Made by a program: the position numbers and the translations under genes
Notes under the pieces: generated by a model
Database searches by the model: none
What the model was told of the DNA's origin: nothing
What the model saw: the letters and a program-made list of their open reading frames with translations, nothing else
Assembly (NCBI RefSeq): GCF_900104585.1
Contig: NZ_FNVX01000004.1
Coordinates: 434,001-498,000, forward strand
From: Bacteroides ihuae
GTDB taxonomy: Bacteria > Bacteroidota > Bacteroidia > Bacteroidales > Bacteroidaceae
Reading direction: 5' to 3'
Length of the DNA stretch: 64,000 bases
In this document: in pieces, positions 18,796-28,744 of the stretch
How positions within the stretch are numbered: position 1 is the first letter of the stretch
Layout: the number at the start of each line of letters is the position of its first letter

Positions 18796-19866
18796 ATGAA
18801 ACATAAAAGAATCTTGACGATTGCAGTGATCGCATTGATACCCATTGCTATAATTATTGGGTTGTTTATAAATAAAGGAAAATTGAATGAGTCTGAAAAA
18901 CCGGTTGACAGAAGTAATATTGCGGTAAAAGTAATAGTTGATACCGTTTCGTATAAAACCTCTAATAACTCTTTTTCACAGCCAGCTACCATTATTGCTG
19001 ATGAGGAGGGCGATATGGGAGTAGAAACATCGGGGAAAATTACCACTCTCAACATCGATTTAGGAACAATTGTTAGGAAGGGACAGGTGGTTGGTCATAT
19101 TGATGTTGTTGAGACTCAACAAAAACTGGAAGCCGCCGAACTTTCAATCAATAAGCTTAGCGCAGACTACGAAAGACAGAAAGTACTTGCTGCCGGAGAT
19201 GCAACGAATGCAAATGCCGTTTCGGATGCCAAGTATGACCTTGATTCAAAAAAGCTGGAAGCAGCACAACTGCGCACGCAAATCAGGCACGCCAATATTA
19301 TTGCACCCATAAACGGCATAGTTGTAGAGAAACAAAAAATTGCAGGTGAATATGTAAGTACGGGAACTACAATTGCAACCATTATCAATACCCAATCTCT
19401 GAAAGCTGAGGTAAATGTGCCTGAAGATCAGTTATCTTCCCTCAAAAAAGGACAAAAGACGGTTATAACTTCCGATGTTTATCCTGAAAAAACGTTTTCA
19501 GGTATTGTCAATTTCATTAGCCCCAAGGGAGATGAAAATCACAATTACATCGTTCGCATAGACATTGAGAATAACAGTTCAGTGCAATTAAAATCAGGGC
19601 TATACATCAATGTAAAATTTCCAGGTACGTCTACTCAGCAGAAACGGCTAATGATACAAAAAATCGCATTGGTTGAAGGCGTGAAAAATCCATTCGTGTA
19701 TGTCTATAAAGATGGTAGTGTAGAGGAAAGAAAATTGGTTACAGGATCTGAATCCGGTAATTATATAGAGATCAGAAAAGGTTTGTCTCCTGGTGAACTG
19801 GTAGTGACAAGTGGACAAATCAACTTATCAAATGGCACCAAAGCTACAATTATTAAAACACAATAG
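18796..19866 (+). CDS. RND periplasmic adaptor (membrane-fusion protein)
   Basis: 356 residues. One N-terminal membrane anchor (about 5-25), a biotinyl-lipoyl-like half (GKITTLNIDLGTIVRKGQVV), an alpha-helical hairpin (about 110-155), the second lipoyl half (IIAPINGIVVEKQKIAGEYV) and beta-barrel domains. It links the inner-membrane pump to the TolC-like channel. Order channel-adaptor-pump is typical for Bacteroides. Confidence 0.93.
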   Translation: MKHKRILTIAVIALIPIAIIIGLFINKGKLNESEKPVDRSNIAVKVIVDTVSYKTSNNSFSQPATIIADEEGDMGVETSGKITTLNIDLGTIVRKGQVVGHIDVVETQQKLEAAELSINKLSADYERQKVLAAGDATNANAVSDAKYDLDSKKLEAAQLRTQIRHANIIAPINGIVVEKQKIAGEYVSTGTTIATIINTQSLKAEVNVPEDQLSSLKKGQKTVITSDVYPEKTFSGIVNFISPKGDENHNYIVRIDIENNSSVQLKSGLYINVKFPGTSTQQKRLMIQKIALVEGVKNPFVYVYKDGSVEERKLVTGSESGNYIEIRKGLSPGELVVTSGQINLSNGTKATIIKTQ

Positions 19867-19909
19867 TAGTATATAGCAACATGACTGTAAATAAAAGAAT
19901 TATTGAAAA

Positions 19910-22900
19910 ATGAGTATTACAGAACTAGCAATAAAACGACCGTTACTAATAATAGTAATATTTGTAACATTAATACTTTTTGGTATTATAGGATACAATT
20001 CTCTAAGTCTAAATTTGTTACCGAAATTTACAACAAACACAATATCAATCAGTACAACCTATAGAGGGGCTTCACCAGAAGAAGTACTAACGAGTATTAC
20101 CAAACCACTGGAAGATGCTCTATCCTCTATAGAAGGAATAGATGCTATGAGTTCCTCATCGCAGGAAGGCTCATCATCTATAACTATAGAATTGCTTAAT
20201 AGTGTTGAGCCCAGCGATGCACAGTTGGATGCGGAACGAAAAGTAAGACAAGCGCTGTCAGATTTGCCCGATGGTATAGATGAGCCTGTGGTAAGCCGAA
20301 CGAGTTCAGATGATCTACCAATTTACAAAATGAGTATTAGCTCCAATTTAAGCGATACAAAGTTCTATGATTTGGTAGACAATGAAATCAAACCTGTTCT
20401 AACCAATATTCCAGGTGTTGCAGATGTCACTATTATCGGGGGTACACAAAGACAAATTAATGTAGATATTGACAACAATAAATTGAAAGCTTATAAACTT
20501 TCTTTATTGGACGTCAACACAGCTGTTGTTGCAAGTGGAGCTGCATTCCCTGGCGGAAAAATTGAAAACAAAACAAGCAGATATTCACTTGATTTGAATG
20601 CAAAAGTAAAAACTGTAGAACAGTTGCGCGATGTAGTAGTCAGAGAAGGCGAGAAGGGAAGCCGGATATTATTGAAAGATGTTGCTTCTGTAACAGATGG
20701 AAAAGAACGAGTGACGACCCTAAACAGACTAAATGGGGAACCGGCCATTGGTATTCAAATAAAAAAGCAAAGCGACGCAAATACGGTAGAGGTCTGCAAC
20801 CTTTCATCTGAACGAATGGAAGAACTAAAGAAAACTTATGCCGCTGATAATTTGAACTACCATATTGCTTCAGATCAATCCATTTACACACAGGCTTCTG
20901 TAGACGCTGTTGTGGACGATTTAATGCTTGCTATGGTCATTGTTGCGTTTGTTATGCTTTTCTTTCTACATAGCTTTCGTAGTTCTTCATTTGTTTTGGT
21001 GGCATTGCCCGCAGCTATTATACCTACATTTATGTTGATGTGGGCATTTGATTTTTCTCTCAACATGATAAGCTTAATGAGTCTTTCATTAGTTGTCGGC
21101 ATTCTGGTCGACGATAGTATTGTGGTATTGGAAAATATCTATCGTCATCTGGAGATGGGGAAAAACAAACGTATCGCTGCATTGGAAGGCCGTAACGAAA
21201 TAGGCTTTACTGCTCTAGCTATTACCATGGTGGACGTTGTTGTATTCCTCCCTCTTGGTTTGACAAGCGGTATGATTGGAAACATTGTAAAAGAATATGC
21301 TTTTGTGGTGGTATTCTCCACATTGATGAGTTTACTGGTTGCCTTTACACTTACACCTTTGTTGGCATCCCGCTGGGGTGCACTTTCAAATCTGAGTAAA
21401 AAGAACTGGTGGGGAAAGATGAATATCTGGTTTGAAGCACGTATTGACGACTTTCGTGAATTTTACACCAAAGTACTCGTATTAGCTTTAAATCATAAGC
21501 GTTCCGTAATACTGATTGTATCAGTTCTTATTTTAGGCAGCATTGCATTAATTCCGGCGGGATTTGTAGGGACGGAATTTATGCCACAGTCCGACCGCGG
21601 TGAATTGAATATACAAATAGATCTCGAAGGAAATACTCCACTAAAAGAGACAAATGCTAAAATAGCTCAGGTAGAAGGTATCATAATGAAACATCCCGAA
21701 GTGGTAAATGTCTTTTCAAACGTAGGGACGCAATCAGGCGCGATGATGGGAAATAATACTTCGAATAGTAATCTTGCTGAAATTTCCCTAATGCTCACAG
21801 ATGCCAACAAACGTAAGATGAGTACCGTCGAGTTTGGGCGAATGATTAGGGAAGAAATTATGCAAGTTCCGGGTGTGAAACCTACTATTAAAACGGTTGG
21901 TATGACTGGTAATGCCAACTTTGACATTCAAATGGCTGTTGAAGGAACAAATCGGGATTCCATAATGAAAGTGGCAGCAATCATTAAAAGCGTGATGGAA
22001 AAAACACCGGGAACTGATTATGTACAATACAGCACCAAGGAATCCAAACCGCAAGTGTCTGTTGTTCTCGACCGTGAAAAGTTGGCCAAATATGGTGTAA
22101 CAGTAAATGATGCGGGAAATGCAATACAATATGCTTTTAGTGGTAATAATAATACCAAGTTCAAAGATAATGGAGAAGAATATGACATCAACCTTCAACT
22201 AGATGAAGCCAATGCAAAGACTGTGCAAGACGTAAGGGCATTCAATCTATATAATTCTAGAGGCGGGGTCGTTCCGTTGGCAGCCGTAGCTGAAATTACG
22301 GAAACAACAAGCCAATCGGTATTGGAGAGAAAGGACAGGCTTAATTCAATCACAGTAGATGCTGTTGTTGTAGGTCGTGCATCGGGGACTGTAAGCAGTG
22401 AAATCAAGGAGAAGCTTTCGACAGTAAAACTACCGGCTGGAATACAGATAGTGGAAGCTGGTATGGGGAAAAATCAAAATACCGCGTTCGCAAGCTTAGC
22501 TCTGGCTATAGAATTGGCAATCATATTAATGTACTTGGTTATGGTGGCATTGTACGAAAGTCTAGTATATCCTTTTGTTGTTCTATTCTCACTTCCTGTT
22601 GCTATCATTGGGGCAATCTTAGCATTGGCACTCACCTTGAAAACCATCAATCTTTTTTCTATTCTAGGTATTATAATGCTTCTGGGGTTGGTAGCCAAAA
22701 ATGCCATCCTTATTGTTGACTTTGCCAATCAGGAAAAAGAAAAAGGTCTGTCGATAAGAGAATCTCTCATCGCAGCCGGTCGTGAACGTTTGCGCCCGAT
22801 TTTGATGACCACATTTGCCATGATCTTGGGTATGTTGCCTATGGCGCTTTCAACAGACGCAGGTTCTGAAACCAAGAATGGCATGGCATGGGTTATTATT

Positions 22901-23032
22901 GGAGGTCTAACAAGTTCTTTGATCTTTACACTTGTTTTAGTGCCTGTTATGTACACCATTATCGAAAAATGGAAGAATAAAGTAAATAGCAAATTCGGGA
23001 AAAAGCAAACAAAAGAAATCACAACAACTTAA
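19910..23032 (+). CDS. RND-family inner-membrane efflux pump (HAE1-like)
   Basis: 1040 residues, full length for the family, with twelve membrane helices and two large periplasmic loops. TM4 carries the proton-relay pair in VVGILVDDSIVVLENI (about 401-402). The second half repeats the fold with GIIMLLGLVAKNAILIVDFA. It should export hydrophobic or amphipathic compounds by proton antiport, together with the two preceding genes. The upstream LytS/LytTR system is the most likely local regulator. Substrate unknown; drug or bile-acid export is a plausible inference. Confidence 0.95.
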   Translation: MSITELAIKRPLLIIVIFVTLILFGIIGYNSLSLNLLPKFTTNTISISTTYRGASPEEVLTSITKPLEDALSSIEGIDAMSSSSQEGSSSITIELLNSVEPSDAQLDAERKVRQALSDLPDGIDEPVVSRTSSDDLPIYKMSISSNLSDTKFYDLVDNEIKPVLTNIPGVADVTIIGGTQRQINVDIDNNKLKAYKLSLLDVNTAVVASGAAFPGGKIENKTSRYSLDLNAKVKTVEQLRDVVVREGEKGSRILLKDVASVTDGKERVTTLNRLNGEPAIGIQIKKQSDANTVEVCNLSSERMEELKKTYAADNLNYHIASDQSIYTQASVDAVVDDLMLAMVIVAFVMLFFLHSFRSSSFVLVALPAAIIPTFMLMWAFDFSLNMISLMSLSLVVGILVDDSIVVLENIYRHLEMGKNKRIAALEGRNEIGFTALAITMVDVVVFLPLGLTSGMIGNIVKEYAFVVVFSTLMSLLVAFTLTPLLASRWGALSNLSKKNWWGKMNIWFEARIDDFREFYTKVLVLALNHKRSVILIVSVLILGSIALIPAGFVGTEFMPQSDRGELNIQIDLEGNTPLKETNAKIAQVEGIIMKHPEVVNVFSNVGTQSGAMMGNNTSNSNLAEISLMLTDANKRKMSTVEFGRMIREEIMQVPGVKPTIKTVGMTGNANFDIQMAVEGTNRDSIMKVAAIIKSVMEKTPGTDYVQYSTKESKPQVSVVLDREKLAKYGVTVNDAGNAIQYAFSGNNNTKFKDNGEEYDINLQLDEANAKTVQDVRAFNLYNSRGGVVPLAAVAEITETTSQSVLERKDRLNSITVDAVVVGRASGTVSSEIKEKLSTVKLPAGIQIVEAGMGKNQNTAFASLALAIELAIILMYLVMVALYESLVYPFVVLFSLPVAIIGAILALALTLKTINLFSILGIIMLLGLVAKNAILIVDFANQEKEKGLSIRESLIAAGRERLRPILMTTFAMILGMLPMALSTDAGSETKNGMAWVIIGGLTSSLIFTLVLVPVMYTIIEKWKNKVNSKFGKKQTKEITTT

Positions 23033-23085
23033 TTAATTAGTAGATTTTCGATATTTCAAATTATTGCTATCAGATAAAAATTTCC

Positions 23086-23147
23086 ATGTAATTAAAATCA
23101 ATAAGATAGGAGGAATAATCTCCCTACCTTATTGATTTTAATTACAT
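23086..23147. terminator. Long hairpin between convergent genes, bidirectional terminator
   Basis: Arms of about 20 bp match perfectly (ATGTAATTAAAATCAATAAG and its complement), extended by a mismatch and four more G-C-rich pairs. It sits between the pump (plus) and the HAD gene (minus). On the minus strand a T5 run follows the stem. Confidence 0.75.
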
Positions 23148-23222
23148 TTAGTAAAACAGATGGCCATAAATGTACGTGCCATTGGGATTCCCAGCCGAAC
23201 ACCATGTATCTTCATTTTTCAT

Positions 23223-23879
23223 TTACGAAAGAATTGAAAAATCGAATTGATTATAATGACTAATTCTATAATTTGCGATTTTATTATCTACATCGTTCTT
23301 ATGGATAAGTACTGTTTTCATACCCGCCTTTTTTGCTGCTAATAATCCGGAGGATGAATCTTCTATTGCTACACAATTCTCCGGTTTTACATTTAATTTT
23401 TCTGCAACAGTCAGGTAAACATATGGACTCGGTTTTCCTTCTATTTCATGTTCTGCTGACGAAGTGGCATCAAAATATTGGTGAAGTTTTAATTTATTCA
23501 AAACAACCGGAATTAATGCCGATGGTGAATTCGTTGCTAATCCAATTTTATAACCTTTACATTTTAACTTCTTTATAAATTCTCCTATGCCACTAATTGC
23601 TGTTCCCTCTTTTTCAATTAGAAATGTAACACGCTCTACTACTCCATTTTCAACTTCTTTAAGCGTTTTACCCTTCCAGGGATACCTGTTAAACCAGAAC
23701 TCAGTAACTTCGGTTGTAGTCAAAGTTTCTGTAATTTTACATAACTCTTCGGATAATTTCACTCCCACAGATGAAAAAATTTCTTTTTCGGCTTTTTTCC
23801 ATATCTGCTCTGAATTAATGATTACTCCATCCATATCGAAGATGATGGCTTCAATTCTATTTTTTGTTTTCTGGATCAT
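23223..23879 (-). CDS. HAD-superfamily sugar-phosphate phosphatase/phosphoglucomutase-like
   Basis: 218 residues. Motif I is IIFDMDGVIINSE (nucleophile at about 15), with an alpha-helical cap at about 20-90, motif II LATNSPSAL, the Lys in EIEGKPSPYVYL and motif IV AIEDSSSGLLAAKKAGM. This subgroup includes 2-deoxyglucose-6-phosphatase and beta-phosphoglucomutase; the N-terminal FDMDGVI(I/V)xSE pattern fits hexitol- or deoxysugar-phosphate phosphatases. It is alone on this strand between two plus-strand groups. Confidence 0.88.
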   Translation of the reverse strand: MIQKTKNRIEAIIFDMDGVIINSEQIWKKAEKEIFSSVGVKLSEELCKITETLTTTEVTEFWFNRYPWKGKTLKEVENGVVERVTFLIEKEGTAISGIGEFIKKLKCKGYKIGLATNSPSALIPVVLNKLKLHQYFDATSSAEHEIEGKPSPYVYLTVAEKLNVKPENCVAIEDSSSGLLAAKKAGMKTVLIHKNDVDNKIANYRISHYNQFDFSILS

Positions 23880-24201
23880 ATTTTATTGTTAAAAATGCAT
23901 CAAACTGATTTTACGGAAATAAATACAGTAACAAGATATAAAGAAAGCATTATGGCACTTTATTCATTTTACTACTTTTAATATAAAATAAGTTATATGC
24001 GCAACTTTATACGAATGCTTTTGTTAATTCCTTAACTCCGCCAATGAAATCTAAACAGTTTCTTAAAAACGCGAAAATGAAACATTGATGGAAGTTTATG
24101 CGCTACTACTCGTATTGTTTGAAACCACTTTTCTGGCCAATATACCTGAAGCAAGACTAAACAATGAAATTAAAAAATAGGTATTTTTTTAAATTAAACT
24201 T
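23880..24201. other. Divergent intergenic region
   Basis: About 320 bp of AT-rich sequence between the HAD gene (minus) and the pyruvate-oxidoreductase gene (plus). A 30-codon frame at 24088-24180 has no recognised relatives and is probably chance. No exact TAnnTTTG element was seen. Confidence 0.5.
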
Positions 24202-25938
24202 ATGAGTAAAAATATATCGGATCAACTAGTGGATACACTGGTTGAAGCAGGCATCCAACGAATTTATGCCGTAACAGGCGACAGCCTTAATCATGTAAAT
24301 GAAGCAATCCATCGTAGTGGGAAAATCAAATGGATTCATGTTCGTAACGAAGAAACAGCTGCTTTTGCAGCAGGTGCCGAAGCGCAATTAAATGGCTTGG
24401 CATGCTGTGCAGGCAGTAGCGGCCCTGGACATGTTCACTTGATCAATGGTTTGTATGACGCTCATCGTTCATCGGCTTCAGTCTTGGCTATTGCTTCGAC
24501 TATTCCTACCAAAGAATTTGGTACCGCTTATTTTCAGGAAACAAACACTATCAAACTTTTTGATGATTGCAGTTGCTATAACCAAATGGCTACAACACCT
24601 GCTCAATTTCCCCGGATGTTACAGGCTGCTCTTCAGCACGCCGTACATCAAAAAGGGGTGGCTGTTCTTGGACTACCGGGCGATATTACCAATCTTCCTG
24701 CGGTAGAGGCTGAAACAACAACCACACTTTTTCTAAATAAGCCGATCGTCAGACCTTCTGATGGAGAATTAGCACAACTTGCTGAGCTCTTAAATTCTCA
24801 CAAAAAGATCGCAATTTACTGCGGATTGGGTGCTGCTCAGGCGCATGATGAGGTGGTGGAACTGGCCCAGAAATTAAAATCTCCTGTGGCTTATTCGTAT
24901 AAGGCAAAAATGGATATTCAGTATGAAAACCCCTATGAGGTGGGTCTTACAGGATTATTGGGCATTCCATCGGCTTATCAGAGTATGCACGAATGTGACT
25001 TGCTCGTATTATTGGGAACAGATTTTCCTTATACGCCTTTCATGCCGGTTCACAATAAGATCGTACAAATTGATATTAAACCGGAAAACCTTGGGCGAAG
25101 GGCTAAACTTGATCTCGGACTTTGTGGGGATGTGAAAGATAGCTTGCAGGCTCTTCTTCCTTTGGTAGAGAATAAAGAAGAGAGTACTTTCCTCAATAGG
25201 CAATTGAAGTTTTACAAAGAGGTAAAAAAGAATTTATTGTACTATGTCAATGATAAAGGGGAGTCGAATGCCATTCATCCGGAATATGTTGCTTCTGTAA
25301 TTAATGAGTTAGTCGACAAGGATGCCATTTTCACCGTAGATACGGGGATGTGTTGTGTATGGGCGGCCCGTTACATTGATGGAACCGGGCAACGGAAAAT
25401 GTTAGGTTCATTTAATCATGGTACGATGGCAAATGCGATGCCTCAAGCTATTGGTGCCTCACTAGCCTGTCCGGAAAAACAAGTGATTGCATTCTGTGGT
25501 GACGGAGGGTTGTCTATGATGATGGGCGACCTGATGACTATTGTTCAATACAATTTGCCCGTGAAGATTGTGCTTTTTAATAATCAATCGTTGGGAATGG
25601 TGAAACTGGAAATGCAAGTGGCTGGAATCCCTGATGTGGAAACGGACATGCTAAATCCTGACTTTGATAAACTGGCCGAAGCAATGGGAATGTTTGGCGT
25701 TACTATTACTGATCCTGCTGACTTGAAAACGACTTTGCAAAGTGCATTACAACAGGATGGACCAGCATTAATTACCATTCGGACGGATGCTAATGCTCTT
25801 GCTATGCCTCCTAAACTTGAGTTTGACCAAATGAAAGGGTTTGCTTATTATATGGGAAAAATGATGCTAAGTGGTCGTACAAATGAAATACTTAAAATAG
25901 TCAAATCCAATTATAAGCATTTGGGTGAAGTGATCTAA
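24202..25938 (+). CDS. poxB: Thiamine-diphosphate-dependent pyruvate oxidase/pyruvate:quinone oxidoreductase-like
   Basis: 578 residues, the length of PoxB. The N-terminal TPP domain has IYAVTGDSLN and the activating Glu in HVRNEETAAFAAG (about 50), the central domain is Rossmann-like, and the C-terminal TPP-binding motif starts CGDGGLSMMMGDL (about 432) and ends VLFNNQS. PoxB decarboxylates pyruvate to acetate and CO2 with FAD, passing electrons to quinone at the membrane. The assignment to PoxB rather than another family member (acetolactate synthase, sulfoacetaldehyde enzyme) rests on overall similarity. It lies 31 bp before PPK2, probably in one operon. Confidence 0.82.
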   Translation: MSKNISDQLVDTLVEAGIQRIYAVTGDSLNHVNEAIHRSGKIKWIHVRNEETAAFAAGAEAQLNGLACCAGSSGPGHVHLINGLYDAHRSSASVLAIASTIPTKEFGTAYFQETNTIKLFDDCSCYNQMATTPAQFPRMLQAALQHAVHQKGVAVLGLPGDITNLPAVEAETTTTLFLNKPIVRPSDGELAQLAELLNSHKKIAIYCGLGAAQAHDEVVELAQKLKSPVAYSYKAKMDIQYENPYEVGLTGLLGIPSAYQSMHECDLLVLLGTDFPYTPFMPVHNKIVQIDIKPENLGRRAKLDLGLCGDVKDSLQALLPLVENKEESTFLNRQLKFYKEVKKNLLYYVNDKGESNAIHPEYVASVINELVDKDAIFTVDTGMCCVWAARYIDGTGQRKMLGSFNHGTMANAMPQAIGASLACPEKQVIAFCGDGGLSMMMGDLMTIVQYNLPVKIVLFNNQSLGMVKLEMQVAGIPDVETDMLNPDFDKLAEAMGMFGVTITDPADLKTTLQSALQQDGPALITIRTDANALAMPPKLEFDQMKGFAYYMGKMMLSGRTNEILKIVKSNYKHLGEVI

Positions 25939-25969
25939 TTGAGAAGATAAAAAATCAAATATTAACTAC

Positions 25970-26716
25970 ATGAAGCATAAAAAAGAAATATTACATGAGC
26001 TTTTCATTGAGTTGGTGAAGCTGCAGAAGGAGATTATTGGTTCAAACCTGAAATTGCTTGTAATCCTTGAAGGAAGGGATGCAGCCGGTAAAGATGGAAC
26101 AATCAAACGAATTATCAAACATCTCAGTCCCCGCGAAACAAGGGTGGTGGCATTGGAGAAACCCTCTGACAGGCAGCAACGTGAATGGTATTTCCAACGT
26201 TATTCCATTCATTTGCCTGCATCAGGCGAATTTGTGCTACTGAACCGAAGTTGGTATAACCGTGCTGGCGTTGAAAAAGTAATGGGATTCTGCACCGACA
26301 AGGAGTACAAATCATTTTTTACGGAAGTCGAATTATTTGAAAAGATGTTGGTAGATGCTGGCTTCATCGTTCTGAAATATTCTCTTGATATCAGCCAAGA
26401 GGAACAAGAAAAAAGGTTGAAAGATCGCGAGATAGATCCGCTAAAACAATGGAAGATAAGTCCTATTGATAAGGAGGCTGGTAAGTTCTGGCAAGATTAT
26501 TCTGATGCCCGGAATGAGATGTTGCTGAGAACTAATTTCGAAGATTCTCCATGGTATGTGGTGAGTGCCAATAAGAAGAAGAAGGCTCATATTGCTCTTA
26601 TTTCTCATCTTCTTAAGCAATTGGAATACAACAAAAAAGATGAAAAATTGGTTTCAAATGATTATGGATTGGTTTATCCTGCTACTCCTGAGAATATTAG
26701 AGAAAAGCTTTATTGA
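25970..26716 (+). CDS. Polyphosphate kinase 2 family protein
   Basis: 248 residues, a single PPK2 domain. Walker A is EGRDAAGKDG (about 34-43); the lid and Walker B region shows LLNRSWYNRAGVE. PPK2 enzymes transfer phosphate between polyphosphate and nucleoside mono- or diphosphates; subclass cannot be fixed by eye. Co-location with a PoxB-like enzyme and universal-stress genes suggests a role in energy balance under stress (inference). Confidence 0.92.
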   Translation: MKHKKEILHELFIELVKLQKEIIGSNLKLLVILEGRDAAGKDGTIKRIIKHLSPRETRVVALEKPSDRQQREWYFQRYSIHLPASGEFVLLNRSWYNRAGVEKVMGFCTDKEYKSFFTEVELFEKMLVDAGFIVLKYSLDISQEEQEKRLKDREIDPLKQWKISPIDKEAGKFWQDYSDARNEMLLRTNFEDSPWYVVSANKKKKAHIALISHLLKQLEYNKKDEKLVSNDYGLVYPATPENIREKLY

Positions 26717-26752
26717 TTCAGAGAATTAATAAAGAGGATATGTAACTCACCT

Positions 26753-26798
26753 ATTATGTGCGGAGAGTGTGATCATTAACACACCCTCCGCACATAAT
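26753..26798. terminator. Perfect-type hairpin terminator between convergent genes
   Basis: 19-bp stem (ATTATGTGCGGAGAGTGTG against its complement, one G-T type mismatch) with an 8-base loop, between the PPK2 gene and the pectate-lyase-like gene that ends at 26819. It can serve both strands. Confidence 0.85.
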
Positions 26799-26818
26799 AT
26801 TAGCAAATATGAATTTTA

Positions 26819-28372
26819 TTAAAAATCTTCGCTACAGGGTAAGCCGCTTTCATCTTCGCAACCACTTTGCATAATCTCTTTTACCAAGCTATTAATATAG
26901 AGTTCCAGATAGCTATATCCGGTTTTTGCATCTATGTCTTTATAACTCTTTCCGGTGGGAAGGTTTTGTGCTGCCCATGCATCGGGTATGCCGTCATCAT
27001 TACTATCTGTGGGTTTGGTAGCAGATTCATAGGTGATGTAACCTTCAGTATTAGTCTGTGAATCGATCAACCCATTGGTGCTTCCATTGGAGCCTTCATA
27101 AGTATAGTTACCTTCCTTTACATTGGACACAATACGGGTGTCGATGGCGTCACGATAGAGGCTGGCACCAGCCACGGCAAGTACTTTCTTGTAGGCTTGT
27201 TCAGGAGTGTGTGTACCGGCGTAACTTACTGCAAATTCGCTGGTCGATTTGATTCCGTCTATAGTTCCTCCGGGAAGTTCTCCTTTAGCGAGATTGGGCT
27301 GGATTCCTACCCAGTTGTCTGCATTGGTTTCGGCAATATGTTTCTTCATATTATCATCGAGCTTACTGCAAGTGTTATCAAAATAGTTATCGCGCAAATA
27401 GAATTTACCCCATACGCCAGCAACATTTTTCTGTGTGCCATCATCCGCATTAGGAGAAAAGATACGATAGGTAAGAACGGTCTTGGTGGCTGTTGAGGGT
27501 CCCGGTTTGTAATAGTTGCCTATGAAGTTGTAACTTCCGCCTTCACCAGCATAACCTCCGTTGGTAGGCCCCCAGTTGTAGAACACATTGTTTCTGATAT
27601 CAACAAGTTCTGAATCGGGATCTCCGGTATAGCGACTGCCGCAAAGGCGCGGAGTGCGACTGCTGTGATGGGCGATCAGATTGTGGTGAAAGCTAGCGCC
27701 TTCTCCTCCCCAGATGCCTCCGTAACCATGTGTACCTTTGTCATGCACAGAATTGGTGAGACTCTCGCTAAGGATACACCATTGCATAGTGAAGTTTTTG
27801 TTGCCATAAAAAGAGGAGCATTCATCGGTGCTCCAGCTCATGGTGCAGTGGTCTATAATAATGTTCTGCTGATTACGCCCCCACATGGCATCGTCTTCCG
27901 TCTTTTTCTCGTCGCCCATTCTGCTACGGATGAAGCGAACAATCACATTATTGGCTTCGATGACGAAGGAATAGTTTTTCAAGCAGATGCCTTGTCCGGG
28001 AGCTGTCTGTCCAGCTACAGTGACATCGTCATTCTTTATTTTTAGAGTTGATTGCAGAGCAATGGTGCCGGATACATCGAACACGATGATGCGTGCTCCA
28101 CTTTTACTGATAGCTTCGCGAAGAGATCCTGTACCGCTGTCATCAAGATTGGTTACATGGTACACTGCGCCTCCCCGTCCACCGGTAGTAACGTAACGCG
28201 CAAAACCTTCTGCTCCGGGAAAGGCCGGAGTGTTCACTGCCACGCTTGTACTGTCTTGTTGACTTGTGGAGTCTCCTTGATGAATAAAACCATTATCTTC
28301 TGTATTGTTGCCACCTTTAGTGCATGCGGTGGATAGTAAGAATGCACAGATAAGAAATAAGTATTGTTTCAT
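26819..28372 (-). CDS. Pectate-lyase-like (PL1-type) parallel beta-helix lipoprotein
   Basis: 517 residues. Lipoprotein signal with lipobox ending in Cys17 (LLSTAC), then an acidic Ser/Thr linker. From [18 protein letters not shown] the protein follows polysaccharide lyase family 1: [20 protein letters not shown], a calcium-site region DDAMWGRN and [14 protein letters not shown], and SSRTPRLCG with the Arg expected for catalysis. A short C-terminal module contains [11 protein letters not shown], a dockerin/EF-like calcium loop. It should cleave pectin or a related uronate polymer at the cell surface. It reads in the same direction as the Fec-type receptor locus at 32665-38171 and may once have been its last gene, now separated by about 4 kb of decayed DNA. 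Confidence 0.88.
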   Translation of the reverse strand: MKQYLFLICAFLLSTACTKGGNNTEDNGFIHQGDSTSQQDSTSVAVNTPAFPGAEGFARYVTTGGRGGAVYHVTNLDDSGTGSLREAISKSGARIIVFDVSGTIALQSTLKIKNDDVTVAGQTAPGQGICLKNYSFVIEANNVIVRFIRSRMGDEKKTEDDAMWGRNQQNIIIDHCTMSWSTDECSSFYGNKNFTMQWCILSESLTNSVHDKGTHGYGGIWGGEGASFHHNLIAHHSSRTPRLCGSRYTGDPDSELVDIRNNVFYNWGPTNGGYAGEGGSYNFIGNYYKPGPSTATKTVLTYRIFSPNADDGTQKNVAGVWGKFYLRDNYFDNTCSKLDDNMKKHIAETNADNWVGIQPNLAKGELPGGTIDGIKSTSEFAVSYAGTHTPEQAYKKVLAVAGASLYRDAIDTRIVSNVKEGNYTYEGSNGSTNGLIDSQTNTEGYITYESATKPTDSNDDGIPDAWAAQNLPTGKSYKDIDAKTGYSYLELYINSLVKEIMQSGCEDESGLPCSEDF

Positions 28373-28395
28373 GGATTATTGTTTTTTGTCGGTCG

Positions 28396-28403
28396 CAAAT
28401 ATA
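28396..28403 (-). promoter_or_regulatory. -7 element TATATTTG before the pectate-lyase-like gene
   Basis: On the minus strand TATATTTG matches TAnnTTTG, 23 bases before the ATG at 28372. -33 is not clear. Confidence 0.45.
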
Positions 28404-28475
28404 ACGGGGATCCGTGCTTTTGTATGTGTAGAAATTATTTTTCTATGTGGAAGTATTGGCCAAAGTACAATATTT

Positions 28476-28568
28476 CACATTTACCTAAAACGAAGTATTG
28501 AAAAAGAAAACATATCAAAAAAATATTAGCGAATAATATAGTTATAAAACGAATCATCTTGAATGATT
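28476..28568 (+). repeat. 93-bp direct repeat, left copy
   Basis: About 90 percent identical by eye to 32445-32538, same orientation. It begins CACATTTACCTAAAAC and ends GAATGATT. On the minus strand both copies can be read as a hydrophobic peptide starting MIRF, but all five codon differences over the shared 27 codons change the amino acid, so protein coding is doubtful. The copies bound a region of broken genes. Confidence 0.8.
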
Positions 28569-28744
28569 CATTTTGTGACATCACACATATATGATATATA
28601 TCCGTCGGATAACTAATTAAGCTCCACATATTCCGATAGTTCTCCTTTTTTAAATGTGACAGAAGCCACTGCCAAACAGCAGTTGGCTATACGACAATAA
28701 TTCCTAATCAAGTTCTCATAAGAGTACCTAAAGGCAATAATTAT

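Noticed and set aside
24088..24180. 30-codon plus-strand frame before the PoxB-like gene
   Set aside because: Too short, no conservation evidence visible, no promoter element.
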